Assembly (NCBI GenBank): GCA_900318145.1
Contig: ONJM01000005.1
Span: forward strand, 60,237-124,236
Origin: an uncultured Eubacteriales bacterium
Lineage (GTDB): Bacteria > Bacillota > Clostridia > Christensenellales > Aristaeellaceae
Direction of reading: 5' to 3'
DNA length: 64,000 nucleotides
Position numbers and translations under genes: made by a program. Of the stretch, positions 23,941 through 32,600 are shown one piece after another (position 1 is the stretch's first letter; the number at the start of each line of letters is the position of its first letter). The notes below the pieces were generated by a model, which searched no databases, was not told the origin of the DNA, and saw only the letters and a program-made list of their open reading frames with translations.

Positions 23941-25266
23941 ATGGAGTTTGGCCGCGAACGCTATTTGAAGCAGTTGCTGGAACGGGAATATAATGGCCTG
24001 ATTAAAGTCATTACCGGGATGCGGCGCAGCGGCAAATCGTTTTTGATGAATGAACTATTCTATCGCGCTCTGATAAAAAAAGGGGTTTCTGATGGGCAGA
24101 TTATTCGTTTTGCCTTTGATATGGATGAGGATATCGACCTTCTGGAAGACTATTTTCCTGACGAACCGACACGTGTGCTGAACGAACGTAATGAATATGT
24201 TGTTAATGCCAGGAAATTCCGGGCTTTTATCAGGAATCACACACGAGATACAGAACCATATTATCTGCTGCTGGACGAAGTTCAGTTGTTGGAAGGCTTC
24301 ACGGGCACATTGAATGGTTTCCTCAGACATCGGAATCTGGATGTTTATGTGACGGGATCTAATTCCCGATTTTTATCTTCGGATATTGCTACAGAATTTA
24401 AAGGCCGGGGATCTGTGATACATGTACTTCCCCTGTCTTTCCGGGAATACTGTGAAGGGCTGCAGTTGGAACCGACACATGCCTGGCCGGATTATCTGGA
24501 AACAGGCGGTTTGCCCCTGGTAGCCCTGATGAGGAGCAGAAGCGAACGCATGGGCTATCTGAAGAACCTGAGCGAGGAAACATATCTCAAGGACATTATT
24601 CAGCATCACCATATCCGGAAAACAGCAGAACTGGGAGAGACTCTTGATATTGTTGCTTCCTCTATTGGCAGTCCGGTCAATGTCCTCAGACTGACAAACA
24701 CATTCAAAAGCGTAATAAAAAAAGAGATATCAGATGACACAATCTCAACGTTTATTGATTATTTTGAAGATTCCTTTCTGATTTCCAGAGCGCAACGGTA
24801 TGATGTGCGGGGAAGAAAATATATCGGTGCACTGAACAAACTGTATTTTGAGGACGTCGGAGTCCGCAATGCGAGGCTGAATTTCCGGCAGGTAGAGGAA
24901 TCGCATCTGATGGAAAACATCCTGTACAATGAATTGCGTTATCGTGGATACAATGTAGATATCGGCGAGGTCGGCATCAGGGAAAAAACAGACCGCAGGG
25001 ATCTGAACGGGAAGCCGGTTTATGCTCAGAAAATGCTTGAGGTAGACTTTATTGCCTCCAATGGAAGCAGTAAGTATTATATCCAGTCTGCTTTATCTCT
25101 GCCTGATGAAGAAAAAGAAGCACAGGAAAAAAGACCGCTATACCGTATTGATGACTCATTTACAAAACTGATAGTGACGAAAAACGGATTGCATACCCGG
25201 CAGGATGAAAAGGGCGTGATGATCGTCGACCTGTTTCATTTCCTGATGAATGACGATATCGTCTAA
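23941..25266 (+). CDS. AAA-type ATPase with DUF4143 domain
   Basis: The 441-residue protein has Walker A GMRRSGKS (26-33), Walker B YYLLLDEVQ near 106, and the sensor-like YVTGSNSRFLSS near 145; the C-terminal half is the DUF4143 domain with a nuclease-like fold (LMENILYNELRYRGYNVDIG and EVDFIA). Such proteins are widespread in anaerobes and often in defence or mobile regions; function is unproven. ATG 23941 has GGGAGG eight bases upstream; an upstream in-frame ATG at 23857 lacks one. Codon use is more AT-rich than the genes on the left, which suggests transfer. Confidence 0.85.
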   Translation: MEFGRERYLKQLLEREYNGLIKVITGMRRSGKSFLMNELFYRALIKKGVSDGQIIRFAFDMDEDIDLLEDYFPDEPTRVLNERNEYVVNARKFRAFIRNHTRDTEPYYLLLDEVQLLEGFTGTLNGFLRHRNLDVYVTGSNSRFLSSDIATEFKGRGSVIHVLPLSFREYCEGLQLEPTHAWPDYLETGGLPLVALMRSRSERMGYLKNLSEETYLKDIIQHHHIRKTAELGETLDIVASSIGSPVNVLRLTNTFKSVIKKEISDDTISTFIDYFEDSFLISRAQRYDVRGRKYIGALNKLYFEDVGVRNARLNFRQVEESHLMENILYNELRYRGYNVDIGEVGIREKTDRRDLNGKPVYAQKMLEVDFIASNGSSKYYIQSALSLPDEEKEAQEKRPLYRIDDSFTKLIVTKNGLHTRQDEKGVMIVDLFHFLMNDDIV

Positions 25267-25380
25267 GAGGAAAAACCACGGTATAAAGAAGATTGATTAT
25301 CTGCTTTGGAGCAGACGGGAGGAGAAATCCGAGTAGTAGAAAAATCCCGTTTTACTACTTTTTTACTACTTTTGGCGGCC

Positions 25381-25500
25381 TCGATTTGCCGCATTTTGCC
25401 GCGTTTTGCCGAGTGATGAATTTCATTTTGGGAGACGCGGGACAGATTTGACCCGCAGGAAACTGCGCAAAACGCGGCATCCTGCGGCATTAGGAGGCAT
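25381..25500. repeat. Inverted arrangement of 10-bp iterons
   Basis: Three 10-bp units at 25381-25410 each end in TTTGCC, and three more at 25471-25500 each end in GGCAT; read on the other strand the latter give ATGCC. The two blocks therefore face each other around a 60-bp centre. One-helical-turn spacing suggests a protein-binding array, such as a partition, replication or recombination site. It lies 370 bp before parA. Confidence 0.55.
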
Positions 25501-25509
25501 CTTGTACCA

Positions 25510-25563
25510 GTGATCAAGATTTTATTTATCTGCCACGGCAAAGTACAGCATGGAACTCTGTAA
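25510..25563 (+). pseudogene. Second 5' tip of a low-molecular-weight phosphatase gene
   Basis: GTG ATC AAG onward reads MIKILFICHGKVQHGTL and stops, again matching the first strand and P-loop start of LMW phosphatases and breaking at the same place as the copy at 22636. The two share TTTATCTGCCA and then GGCA. Confidence 0.5.
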
Positions 25564-25747
25564 GTCTCAAATACCAACAACAAAGAAATGGATTATAAAT
25601 AATTAATACGCCAGCCTTACGCCAAAGAACTCTTTCGTGAAGAATCATGGCGAAAATTGCCAGTGAAATCCAGAACATGGCCGAAAAATCAATCGGCCGT
25701 GTTTTGAGTTTTGGTGACGGTTTCCAAAATGCTGCTTTTGAGTTGCA

Positions 25748-25776
25748 TTGCATAAGGCACATATATCGTCTACATT
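25748..25776 (+). promoter_or_regulatory. Promoter of the parA operon
   Basis: TTGCAT (25748-25753) and TACATT (25771-25776) are 17 bp apart, about 95 bp before parA, with a terminator-like hairpin in the leader. Confidence 0.5.
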
Positions 25777-25796
25777 GTTTCTTATGTTAGTATATG

Positions 25797-25838
25797 AAGT
25801 GTTCAGATCCTGTCATGACGTTCTGAACACTTTTCTTT
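25797..25838 (+). terminator. Terminator/attenuator in the parA leader
   Basis: AAGTGTTCAGA (25797-25807) pairs perfectly with TCTGAACACTT (25822-25832) and a T-rich run TTTTCTTTT follows. Lying between promoter and parA, it could reduce expression of the ICE genes unless bypassed. Confidence 0.7.
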
Positions 25839-25869
25839 TGCTCATCTTTCATCAACGGAGGTTTTGTCT

Positions 25870-26691
25870 ATGAACTCAAAAGTCATTGCGCTGGCCAATC
25901 AGAAAGGCGGGGTCAGCAAAACAACCACGACAGCCAATCTGGGTATCGGACTGGCAAATGCCGGGAAGAAGGTACTGTTGATTGATCTCGATCCGCAAGC
26001 CAGTCTGACAATTTCACTGGGTTATCCGAAACCGGAGGAGCTGCCCTGTACCATTACAGACCTGATGATTAGGAGCATCACCAACAAGCCAATCTGTCCG
26101 GAAGATGCGATTATCCATCATGAAGAGGGTGTGGATCTAATTCCATCCAGCATTGAGCTTTCCGGCATGGAAGCTTCATTGGTCAATGTCATGAGCCGGG
26201 AAACGGTCCTCCGGCAAGTGCTGGAAGAGGTTGCCGGACGGTACGACTATACGCTGATTGACTGTATGCCGTCCCTGGGGATGTTGACGATCAATGCTCT
26301 GACGGCAGCGGACAGCGTGGTGATACCGGTGCAGGCACAGTATCTGCCAGCAAAAGGCATGGAACAGCTTCTACAGACGATCTCCAAGGTACACCGGCAG
26401 ATCAATCACAATCTGAAGATTGACGGAATCCTGCTGGCCATGGTGGATAACCGGACGAATTACTCTAAAGAAATTACGGCGCTGCTGAAGGATACCTACG
26501 GCGGCAAGATCCGGATCTTCTCTACAGAGATTCCCCATTCCGTCCGGGCGGCAGAAATCAGCGCGGAAGGGAAAAGCATATTCCGGCATGATTCGAAGGG
26601 AAAGGTTGCCGAAGCCTACCGGGAATTGACAAAGGAGGTGTTGCAGAATGAAAGGCAGCGGCAAAAACATCAGTCTGACTTCGTACGATGA
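25870..26691 (+). CDS. parA: ParA-family partition ATPase
   Basis: The 273-residue protein begins with the deviant Walker A KGGVSKTT (about 11-18), followed by VLLIDLDPQASLTISLG (Walker A') and the LIDCMPSLGMLTIN motif. It belongs to ParA ATPases that segregate DNA with ParB. It is used here to stabilise the ICE. ATG 25870 has GGAGG eight bases upstream; a TTG six bases earlier is less likely. The parB start lies 44 bp inside its end. Confidence 0.92.
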   Translation: MNSKVIALANQKGGVSKTTTTANLGIGLANAGKKVLLIDLDPQASLTISLGYPKPEELPCTITDLMIRSITNKPICPEDAIIHHEEGVDLIPSSIELSGMEASLVNVMSRETVLRQVLEEVAGRYDYTLIDCMPSLGMLTINALTAADSVVIPVQAQYLPAKGMEQLLQTISKVHRQINHNLKIDGILLAMVDNRTNYSKEITALLKDTYGGKIRIFSTEIPHSVRAAEISAEGKSIFRHDSKGKVAEAYRELTKEVLQNERQRQKHQSDFVR

Positions 26692-27571
26692 TATCTTTAC
26701 ATCGGAAGAAAGCCGGACAGAAGCAAAGAGGGAGAAGATTGAGGAAATCCCGCTTTCACAACTCTTTCCTTTTAAGAATCATCCCTTCAAGGTACTGGAT
26801 GATAATCGGATGCTGGAAATCACAGAGAGCATCCGGGAGCACGGCGTACTGGTTCCCTGTATCGCCCGCCCTAGACCGGAAGGCGGTTATGAGCTGATTT
26901 CCGGGCACCGACGAAGGCGGGCCTGCGAACTGGCCGGGCTGGAATCTATGCCGGTCATCGTCCGGGAAATCGACGATGACAGAGCGATCATTGACATGGT
27001 TGACAGCAATCTTCAGCGGGAGAACATCCTGCCCAGCGAACGTGCTTTTGCGTTTAAGATGAAACTGGAAGCGTTGAAGCATCAGGGGTTGCGAACTTCG
27101 TGCCAAATTGGCACGAAGTTCAGAGCAGATGAAAAAGTAGCTCAGGATGCTGATGAAAGTGCCCGAACAGTGCAGCGTTTTATCCGTCTGACCTATCTGA
27201 TACCGCCTATGTTGGATCTGGTGGATGAACGGAAAATCGCTTTCAATCCTGCTGTAGAACTGTCCTTTCTGAAACCGGAGGAACAGAAGATCGTCATGGC
27301 ATCTATGGAGAATGCCGTAACATCCCCGTCCCTGTCCCAGGCACAACGGATCAAGAAACTGAGCCAGGACGGAGAACTGACAGAAGCTACCGTGGATAAG
27401 ATCTTTGCGGAGATCAAAAAACCGCCGCTGGATGTCAGTTTCCTGCGAAATCCGAAAATCCGGAAATACTTTCCTAAATCCTATTCGGACGAACGGGTCG
27501 CGGAAACAATCCTGAAACTGGTGGAAATGTGGCATAAACAGCAGATAAAGAAGCAGGAACAGAGCAGGTAG
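26648..27571 (+). CDS. parB: ParB-family partition protein
   Basis: The 307-residue protein has the ParB N-terminal domain (KNHPFKVLDDNRMLEITESI, LISGHRRRRACELAGL with the GHRR box, NLQRENILPSERAFA) and a central HTH (ARTVQRFIRLTYLIPPML). It would bind a centromere site and the ParA partner. AGGAGG lies nine bases before ATG 26648, inside parA, so translation is coupled. A perfect DNA palindrome at 27093-27121 lies within its coding sequence between the two domains. Confidence 0.9.
   Translation: MKGSGKNISLTSYDDIFTSEESRTEAKREKIEEIPLSQLFPFKNHPFKVLDDNRMLEITESIREHGVLVPCIARPRPEGGYELISGHRRRRACELAGLESMPVIVREIDDDRAIIDMVDSNLQRENILPSERAFAFKMKLEALKHQGLRTSCQIGTKFRADEKVAQDADESARTVQRFIRLTYLIPPMLDLVDERKIAFNPAVELSFLKPEEQKIVMASMENAVTSPSLSQAQRIKKLSQDGELTEATVDKIFAEIKKPPLDVSFLRNPKIRKYFPKSYSDERVAETILKLVEMWHKQQIKKQEQSR
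27093..27121. repeat. Perfect 14-bp palindrome inside parB
   Basis: GAACTTCGTGCCAA (27093-27106) and TTGGCACGAAGTTC (27108-27121) are exact inverse complements around one base. It encodes residues CQIGTKF between the ParB domains. It may be a ParB-binding site, an mRNA hairpin, or a small inserted palindrome. Confidence 0.75.
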
Positions 27572-27593
27572 CCGAGCGGAAGGAGGATCGGAA

Positions 27594-28571
27594 GTGTCTG
27601 AGATTTTCAAGATCCAGAAGAACAGTAATTATACCGCGATGTCCAACATTCATCTTCAGGATCGAAAACTGAGCCTGAAAGCGAAAGGCCTGCTTTCCCT
27701 GATGCTGTCGCTGCCCGCGGAAAAGTGGAAATACTCCATCAAAGGGCTTTCCAGTATCTGCCGGGACGGTGTGGATTCTGTCCGGGAAGGGATCAAGGAG
27801 CTGGAAAGGGCCGGGTATATCCGACGATCCCGGGAAAGGAAGGAATCTGGCAAACTCGGTGCTGCGGTGTATCTGATCTACGAAGAGCCGCAGATAAAAG
27901 CTCCAGACCCGGCTTCTCCTGTGTTGGATGAACCAATGCAGGAAAATTCTATACTGGGAAAACCTGTGTTGGAAAAACCTATATTGGAAAATCCAACACA
28001 GGTAAATCCAATGCAGGAGAATCCTGCACAGGAAAGACCTGCGTTGGATAATCCCATACAATCAAATACTAATAGACCAAACACGAATGAAGAAAAAGAG
28101 AAAGAAAAAACTACTCATTCATCAATGATCAATCCATCAAGTATCAATCGATCCATCCGGGAACCGGACACTTCGGCAGTAACGGTTCCGGCTGGCCTGC
28201 CGGGGGTGCGGCGCAGGCTGTCCGGAGCGAAATTGACGGAATGGGTAAAGGATCAGATTGATTATGAGGATCTCTGCATGGATCATAATCGGGATACGAT
28301 TGACAATATCGTTTCGCTGATCACAGAGGTGCTTTCGACGAAGTGTGATCACTTTACGATGTCCGGGAAACAGGTGCCTGCGGATCTGGTATATGAGCGC
28401 TTCCGGCAGATCAGCTTCATGGATATCGAGTATATCTTCGAATGTCTGGAGAAAAGCTGCAGCAAGATCCGTAACATCAAGCAGTATTGGTTCACAGCTT
28501 TGTTCAACGCCCCGGCTTCCCGGAGCAACTACTACGACGCCGAAGTGCGGCATGACTTCTGCTTTGGATAA
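27594..28571 (+). CDS. DUF6017/helix-turn-helix replication-type protein
   Basis: The 325-residue protein has an N-terminal winged helix (LSLKAKGLLSLMLSLPAEKW, then VREGIKELERAGYIRRSRER) and the DUF6017 C-terminus (KIRNIKQYWFTALFNAPASR). Such proteins resemble replication initiators of Firmicutes ICEs and plasmids. A linker of nine pentapeptide repeats (residues about 112-156) separates the domains. GTG 27594 has GGAGG seven bases upstream. It follows parAB, as is usual in this ICE type. Confidence 0.8.
   Translation: MSEIFKIQKNSNYTAMSNIHLQDRKLSLKAKGLLSLMLSLPAEKWKYSIKGLSSICRDGVDSVREGIKELERAGYIRRSRERKESGKLGAAVYLIYEEPQIKAPDPASPVLDEPMQENSILGKPVLEKPILENPTQVNPMQENPAQERPALDNPIQSNTNRPNTNEEKEKEKTTHSSMINPSSINRSIREPDTSAVTVPAGLPGVRRRLSGAKLTEWVKDQIDYEDLCMDHNRDTIDNIVSLITEVLSTKCDHFTMSGKQVPADLVYERFRQISFMDIEYIFECLEKSCSKIRNIKQYWFTALFNAPASRSNYYDAEVRHDFCFG
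27927..28061 (+). repeat. Nine 15-bp repeats encoding xNPxQ-type pentapeptides
   Basis: The units encode peptides such as DEPMQ, EKPIL, ENPTQ, VNPMQ and ENPAQ in perfect 15-bp phase. They form the linker of the DUF6017 protein and could change in number by slippage. Confidence 0.7.
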
Positions 28572-28588
28572 GGAGATGAAGAACACGG

Positions 28589-29671
28589 ATGAAAAACGGA
28601 TATCCCAGAAAACGGAAACGGTCAGCAAAGCCTTTCATTATTGCCCTTGCGGTTTTCATGACAGGGGCGATAACGGTGGCGCTGGCTTATGTAAACGGCG
28701 ATTACAGCGATTATCTGGCTGCGCAAAAGGAACAGGATGCGCTGAAGCGGGATCTGCGGCATACCTGGGAGGATGAAATGCCGCTGATTTCTGAAGAAGA
28801 CTACGCTGCTGAGATTCCGGTCAGAGAACCCGGAGATGCCAGAGAAGCTATCCTTCAGACACGCCCGCCCAACATGATTGAATCCCAGGGCGTGGAAACA
28901 CAGGAGACGGAAGTTCTGTCAGAGTTTCAGCAAGCTGCCCTGCCGGAAGAAGAGGATGACCTGATCCCATTCCGGGAACAGGAAGCGGACGGGAGTCAAC
29001 CAGCAGAAACCGGTGGTCAAAAGGGACCGGGCAAACCGGGAACCCCGGGAGGAACGGGAGAAACCGTGACAGCTCCGCCGCATCAGATCGGCCTGTATAC
29101 CGGCATTGACCTGACGGCGGCAAAGGCGAAGAACAAAGATTTTATCGCCTGGATCACGATCCCGGGAACCAAGGTTGATTATCCGGTTGTGCTGACAGAC
29201 AACATGGATTACTATCTGTCTCATGGATTCACCGGTAAAGTCAGCAAGCTGGGAACCCTGTTTTCCCTCGGGAAGACAGATTACAAAACGCCCGGAAAGA
29301 ACATTGCGATCTACGGGCATCATATCACTGATACGAGCAGCGGCCAGAAAATGTTTCGACCGCTGCTTTCTTATAAGCAGAAAAGCTTCTGGGAAAACCA
29401 CCAGACAATCTATCTGGACTCCCTGTATCACTGCGGAAAATACAGGATTTTTGCTGTGATCAATATGGTCAAGGACGAGTGGGCCCCTTCCACAGCCGCG
29501 TTTGCCAATGACAGCGATTTTCTGGCTTTTATTCATCTGGCAAAGTCCAAATCACTGTACAGCACCGGTGTTGAAGTCACGGAAACAGACAGAATCATTA
29601 CCCTGATCACCTGTGACCGCAGCTATGCCTCCAAAGATGGGCGGCTGGTGGTCATGGCAGTGGAAGAATAA
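28589..29671 (+). CDS. Class B sortase
   Basis: The 360-residue membrane-anchored transpeptidase has an N-terminal membrane helix (FIIALAVFMTGAITVALAYV), a disordered acidic and Gly/Pro-rich stretch, and the sortase domain with His in IAIYGHHITD (about 241), Cys in LITCDRSY (341) and Arg in DGRLVVMA (about 351). It joins cell-surface proteins to the wall or to each other. The gene for its probable substrate, the giant adhesin, starts 20 bp downstream. AAGGAG lies about 13 bases before ATG 28589, a long but usable spacing. Confidence 0.92.
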   Translation: MKNGYPRKRKRSAKPFIIALAVFMTGAITVALAYVNGDYSDYLAAQKEQDALKRDLRHTWEDEMPLISEEDYAAEIPVREPGDAREAILQTRPPNMIESQGVETQETEVLSEFQQAALPEEEDDLIPFREQEADGSQPAETGGQKGPGKPGTPGGTGETVTAPPHQIGLYTGIDLTAAKAKNKDFIAWITIPGTKVDYPVVLTDNMDYYLSHGFTGKVSKLGTLFSLGKTDYKTPGKNIAIYGHHITDTSSGQKMFRPLLSYKQKSFWENHQTIYLDSLYHCGKYRIFAVINMVKDEWAPSTAAFANDSDFLAFIHLAKSKSLYSTGVEVTETDRIITLITCDRSYASKDGRLVVMAVEE

Positions 29672-29691
29672 ACAAAACGGAGGAAACCAAA

Positions 29692-32600
29692 GTGAACAAG
29701 ATCTTTCGGCGCACGGTCGCGCTGGTGTTAGCTATGATCCTGATGATAATCGCGATTCCCTTTACGGTTTACGCGGAGAACGATGAAACCGTTGATATGG
29801 AGGAAACCGAAGAAATGATTTCCGAAGATGAGGACGAAGACGAGGAAGAAACCGAAGACGAAGACGAGGATTCGGAAGAGAATTGGGACGAAGATTCGGA
29901 AGAAGAGACGGACGATGAACCGGATGAAGATGATGAAACAGAGAATGATGACGAATCATCTCCGTCAGATGAGGAAACGCATCCTTCATTTGAGGATATG
30001 GAAGCAGTGCCGACTGGCATGGAATGGCCCGAGGAAGATCCGGACGAAGAAGATCCGGGCGCAGACCTGGAAGACTGGTATCTGGACTATATCGATGAAA
30101 CGGCAGATGATCCGGACACCGGCACGGAAACTCCGGAAGATGAGCCGGACGGATCATCTTCACCAGAAGAACCTGATCAGGAACCGGAGAAGCCTGCAAA
30201 AGATCCGGACAGAGAACATACTGCCAATGATTTTGAAGAATACCTCTGGAGCTATTATGATGGCAGCATCCTGAAATATCTGATCTATGAGCAGGGACAT
30301 GCTTATTTCATGACAGACCGTCCGATGAAGGTTTACCACGGTGCGGATCAGAAGGAAGAAGATCATTTCTTTACATTGACAGAAGAAGGGACGATTCTTC
30401 TGGGAACTGCTTTTGCGGAACAGTGGAATTCGATCAGCATTCAGGTTTGGTTTGTTTCTCCCTCTCTGGAAGTGATGAGCGGATATGTGGATTACCGCGA
30501 ACTTCAGGAGGAAGTGACAGTGCTGACGGAAGAGGAAGCGGTATCCCGGACATACGAACAGGATTACGCCTGGGTGAATACCGGTGAGGAAGAACAGATC
30601 GTTTTTGTTGCCGCCGGTGAAAAGGCAGAAACACAGGTTCCAGTGATCATTCCCGAAGAACCGCCAGTACAGGAACTCCCCATGGAGCCGGCAGCAGAGG
30701 AGCCGGAAGAAACTGAACTCCCTTCCGAAGAGCCGGTAACTGACCAGGTTACAGAGGAACCGGCTGCTACAGAGGAGTCCGTCTCCGAACCTGATCCTTC
30801 GGATGCTCCGGAAGAAACAGAGGAACCGGTTGTTGAAACAGAAGAACCGACCACTGAGCCGGAAAAGCCGGAGACAACGGAGAAACCTTCTGAAGAACCG
30901 GCAACAGAGGAACCGGAAGAGACAGAAATTCCTGAAGAGGAGCCTACTGAGGAGCCGGAAACTGAGGAGATCGAAGCAGAAAGGATTGAAACCGGCGATT
31001 ATCTGGCTGTCACGAAGGATACCAGAGCCTTTCTGGAAACAAGCGAAAATGCCTATGCGGGTAATTTCGTGAGTGACGCAACCGTGCAGATTGTCGATAT
31101 CATCGAGAATAAAGAAGGCGTATGGTATAGCGTATATTATCTGTATGGCGATACGCTTGTTGACGACCGCATAAAATGGACGGAGACCGGAACGGTTTAT
31201 ATTTTGGGGGACGAAGCGAAACCCGCCAACAATGAAGAATTGACCATGACGGATTATGCGCTGACAGCCGCACCGGTTCGCCGGAATACACTTCGTGCAA
31301 CCAAAAGCGCTTCTACTACGCCGATGAACGGTTTTTCCCTGAAAACAATTCATGTAGATATTCCGACGCTTCACGCCGGCCAGACCGGTGTGTATGGCAG
31401 TTCTGGGAAAGACAGTGATTATCCGCAGATCGCGTCTCTTTCCGGGCATGGTGCAATCTACGCCACGCCACATTATCTGGACGGTTGGACAGTCTACTGC
31501 CTGGAACATACGTATGACGGTCCCGGAGAAGGCAGCGGAAGTAATCAGACACCCAAAGGGCCGTATGTAATTGTGGATATTGACAGTTATTTGAATGATC
31601 CCGGATACAGCGGGATCATTTTTTCATACAAAACCATGCACGCAATCGCATGGGTATTGCGGCATACCTATCCCTTTATGGCGCTGGATCGAAGTGATTC
31701 GAACAACCTGACCTGGAGCCGTGTTGCAGGACAGTTTGCGATCCGGCAGGTAATCCGGGAAATGGAAGGTGCGCAGTACGTCCGGAGTTATTGGAACATG
31801 GATAACTTCTATGTTGCTTCCGGACAGGCCCCTTCTGTATATCTGGAATATGCCCGTTGGCTTGCTGCAAACGGTATTGCCAGAGGAAAGATTACCGGCA
31901 AGATTACTGTGAGCGATAAATCCGTTGTCAAATCCGGAGACAGTTATATCGGAACGGTCAAGCTTTCGACTGACGCGGATTATATCCGGATTGCCAAAGG
32001 ATCATATACTATCACCGGAAACGGTGCCGGGGATGATTCAAGTTACTACTACCTCAACAGCGGCGATACTATTCAGATAACTTCCAGTGTCAACGGGTTT
32101 TCCATTACCGTGGAATCCGTGAACTCGGATGCGGAGGAAGCAAGCTTTTTGGTGGGTGTTCCCAGCGTAGAGATCCAGAAAGTCATAATTCCCGTTGAAG
32201 GATATCCTTATCCGATGAAATCCAAGGAAGTAAGCTTCGAGGTTGTCATCCAGTACGGAGATCTGACGGTGACAAAGCGCCGTGACCGAGGAGATCAGCG
32301 TGTGCTTGCCGGAGCGACCTTTCAGCTGTATTACGCAAGCAGTCAGGCCGTAGGCAGTCCGGTAACGACAGGCGCAGACGGAATTGCCAGATGGACAGGG
32401 CTGGAATATGGCACCTACTATTTACAGGAAACGTCAGCTCCATCTGGTTATCAGCTGGACAGCAGCATGATAACAATTGGTATTGACAGTGCTTCTGTCA
32501 CATATACAGCTAATGATCCGCCAATTATCGGATCGGTAAAAGTCATCAAAAAGGAAAAAGACAAAACCATCCCGCTTGTGGGGGCCAAATATGAACTGGT

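Noticed and set aside
25526-25762. A 78-codon - strand frame before parA
   Set aside because: No ribosome-binding site, no family features, and it overlaps the phosphatase remnant.
30160-31509. A 449-codon open frame on the - strand inside the adhesin gene
   Set aside because: It mirrors the Glu/Pro-rich coding strand, has no ribosome-binding site and low-complexity residues; it is a shadow.
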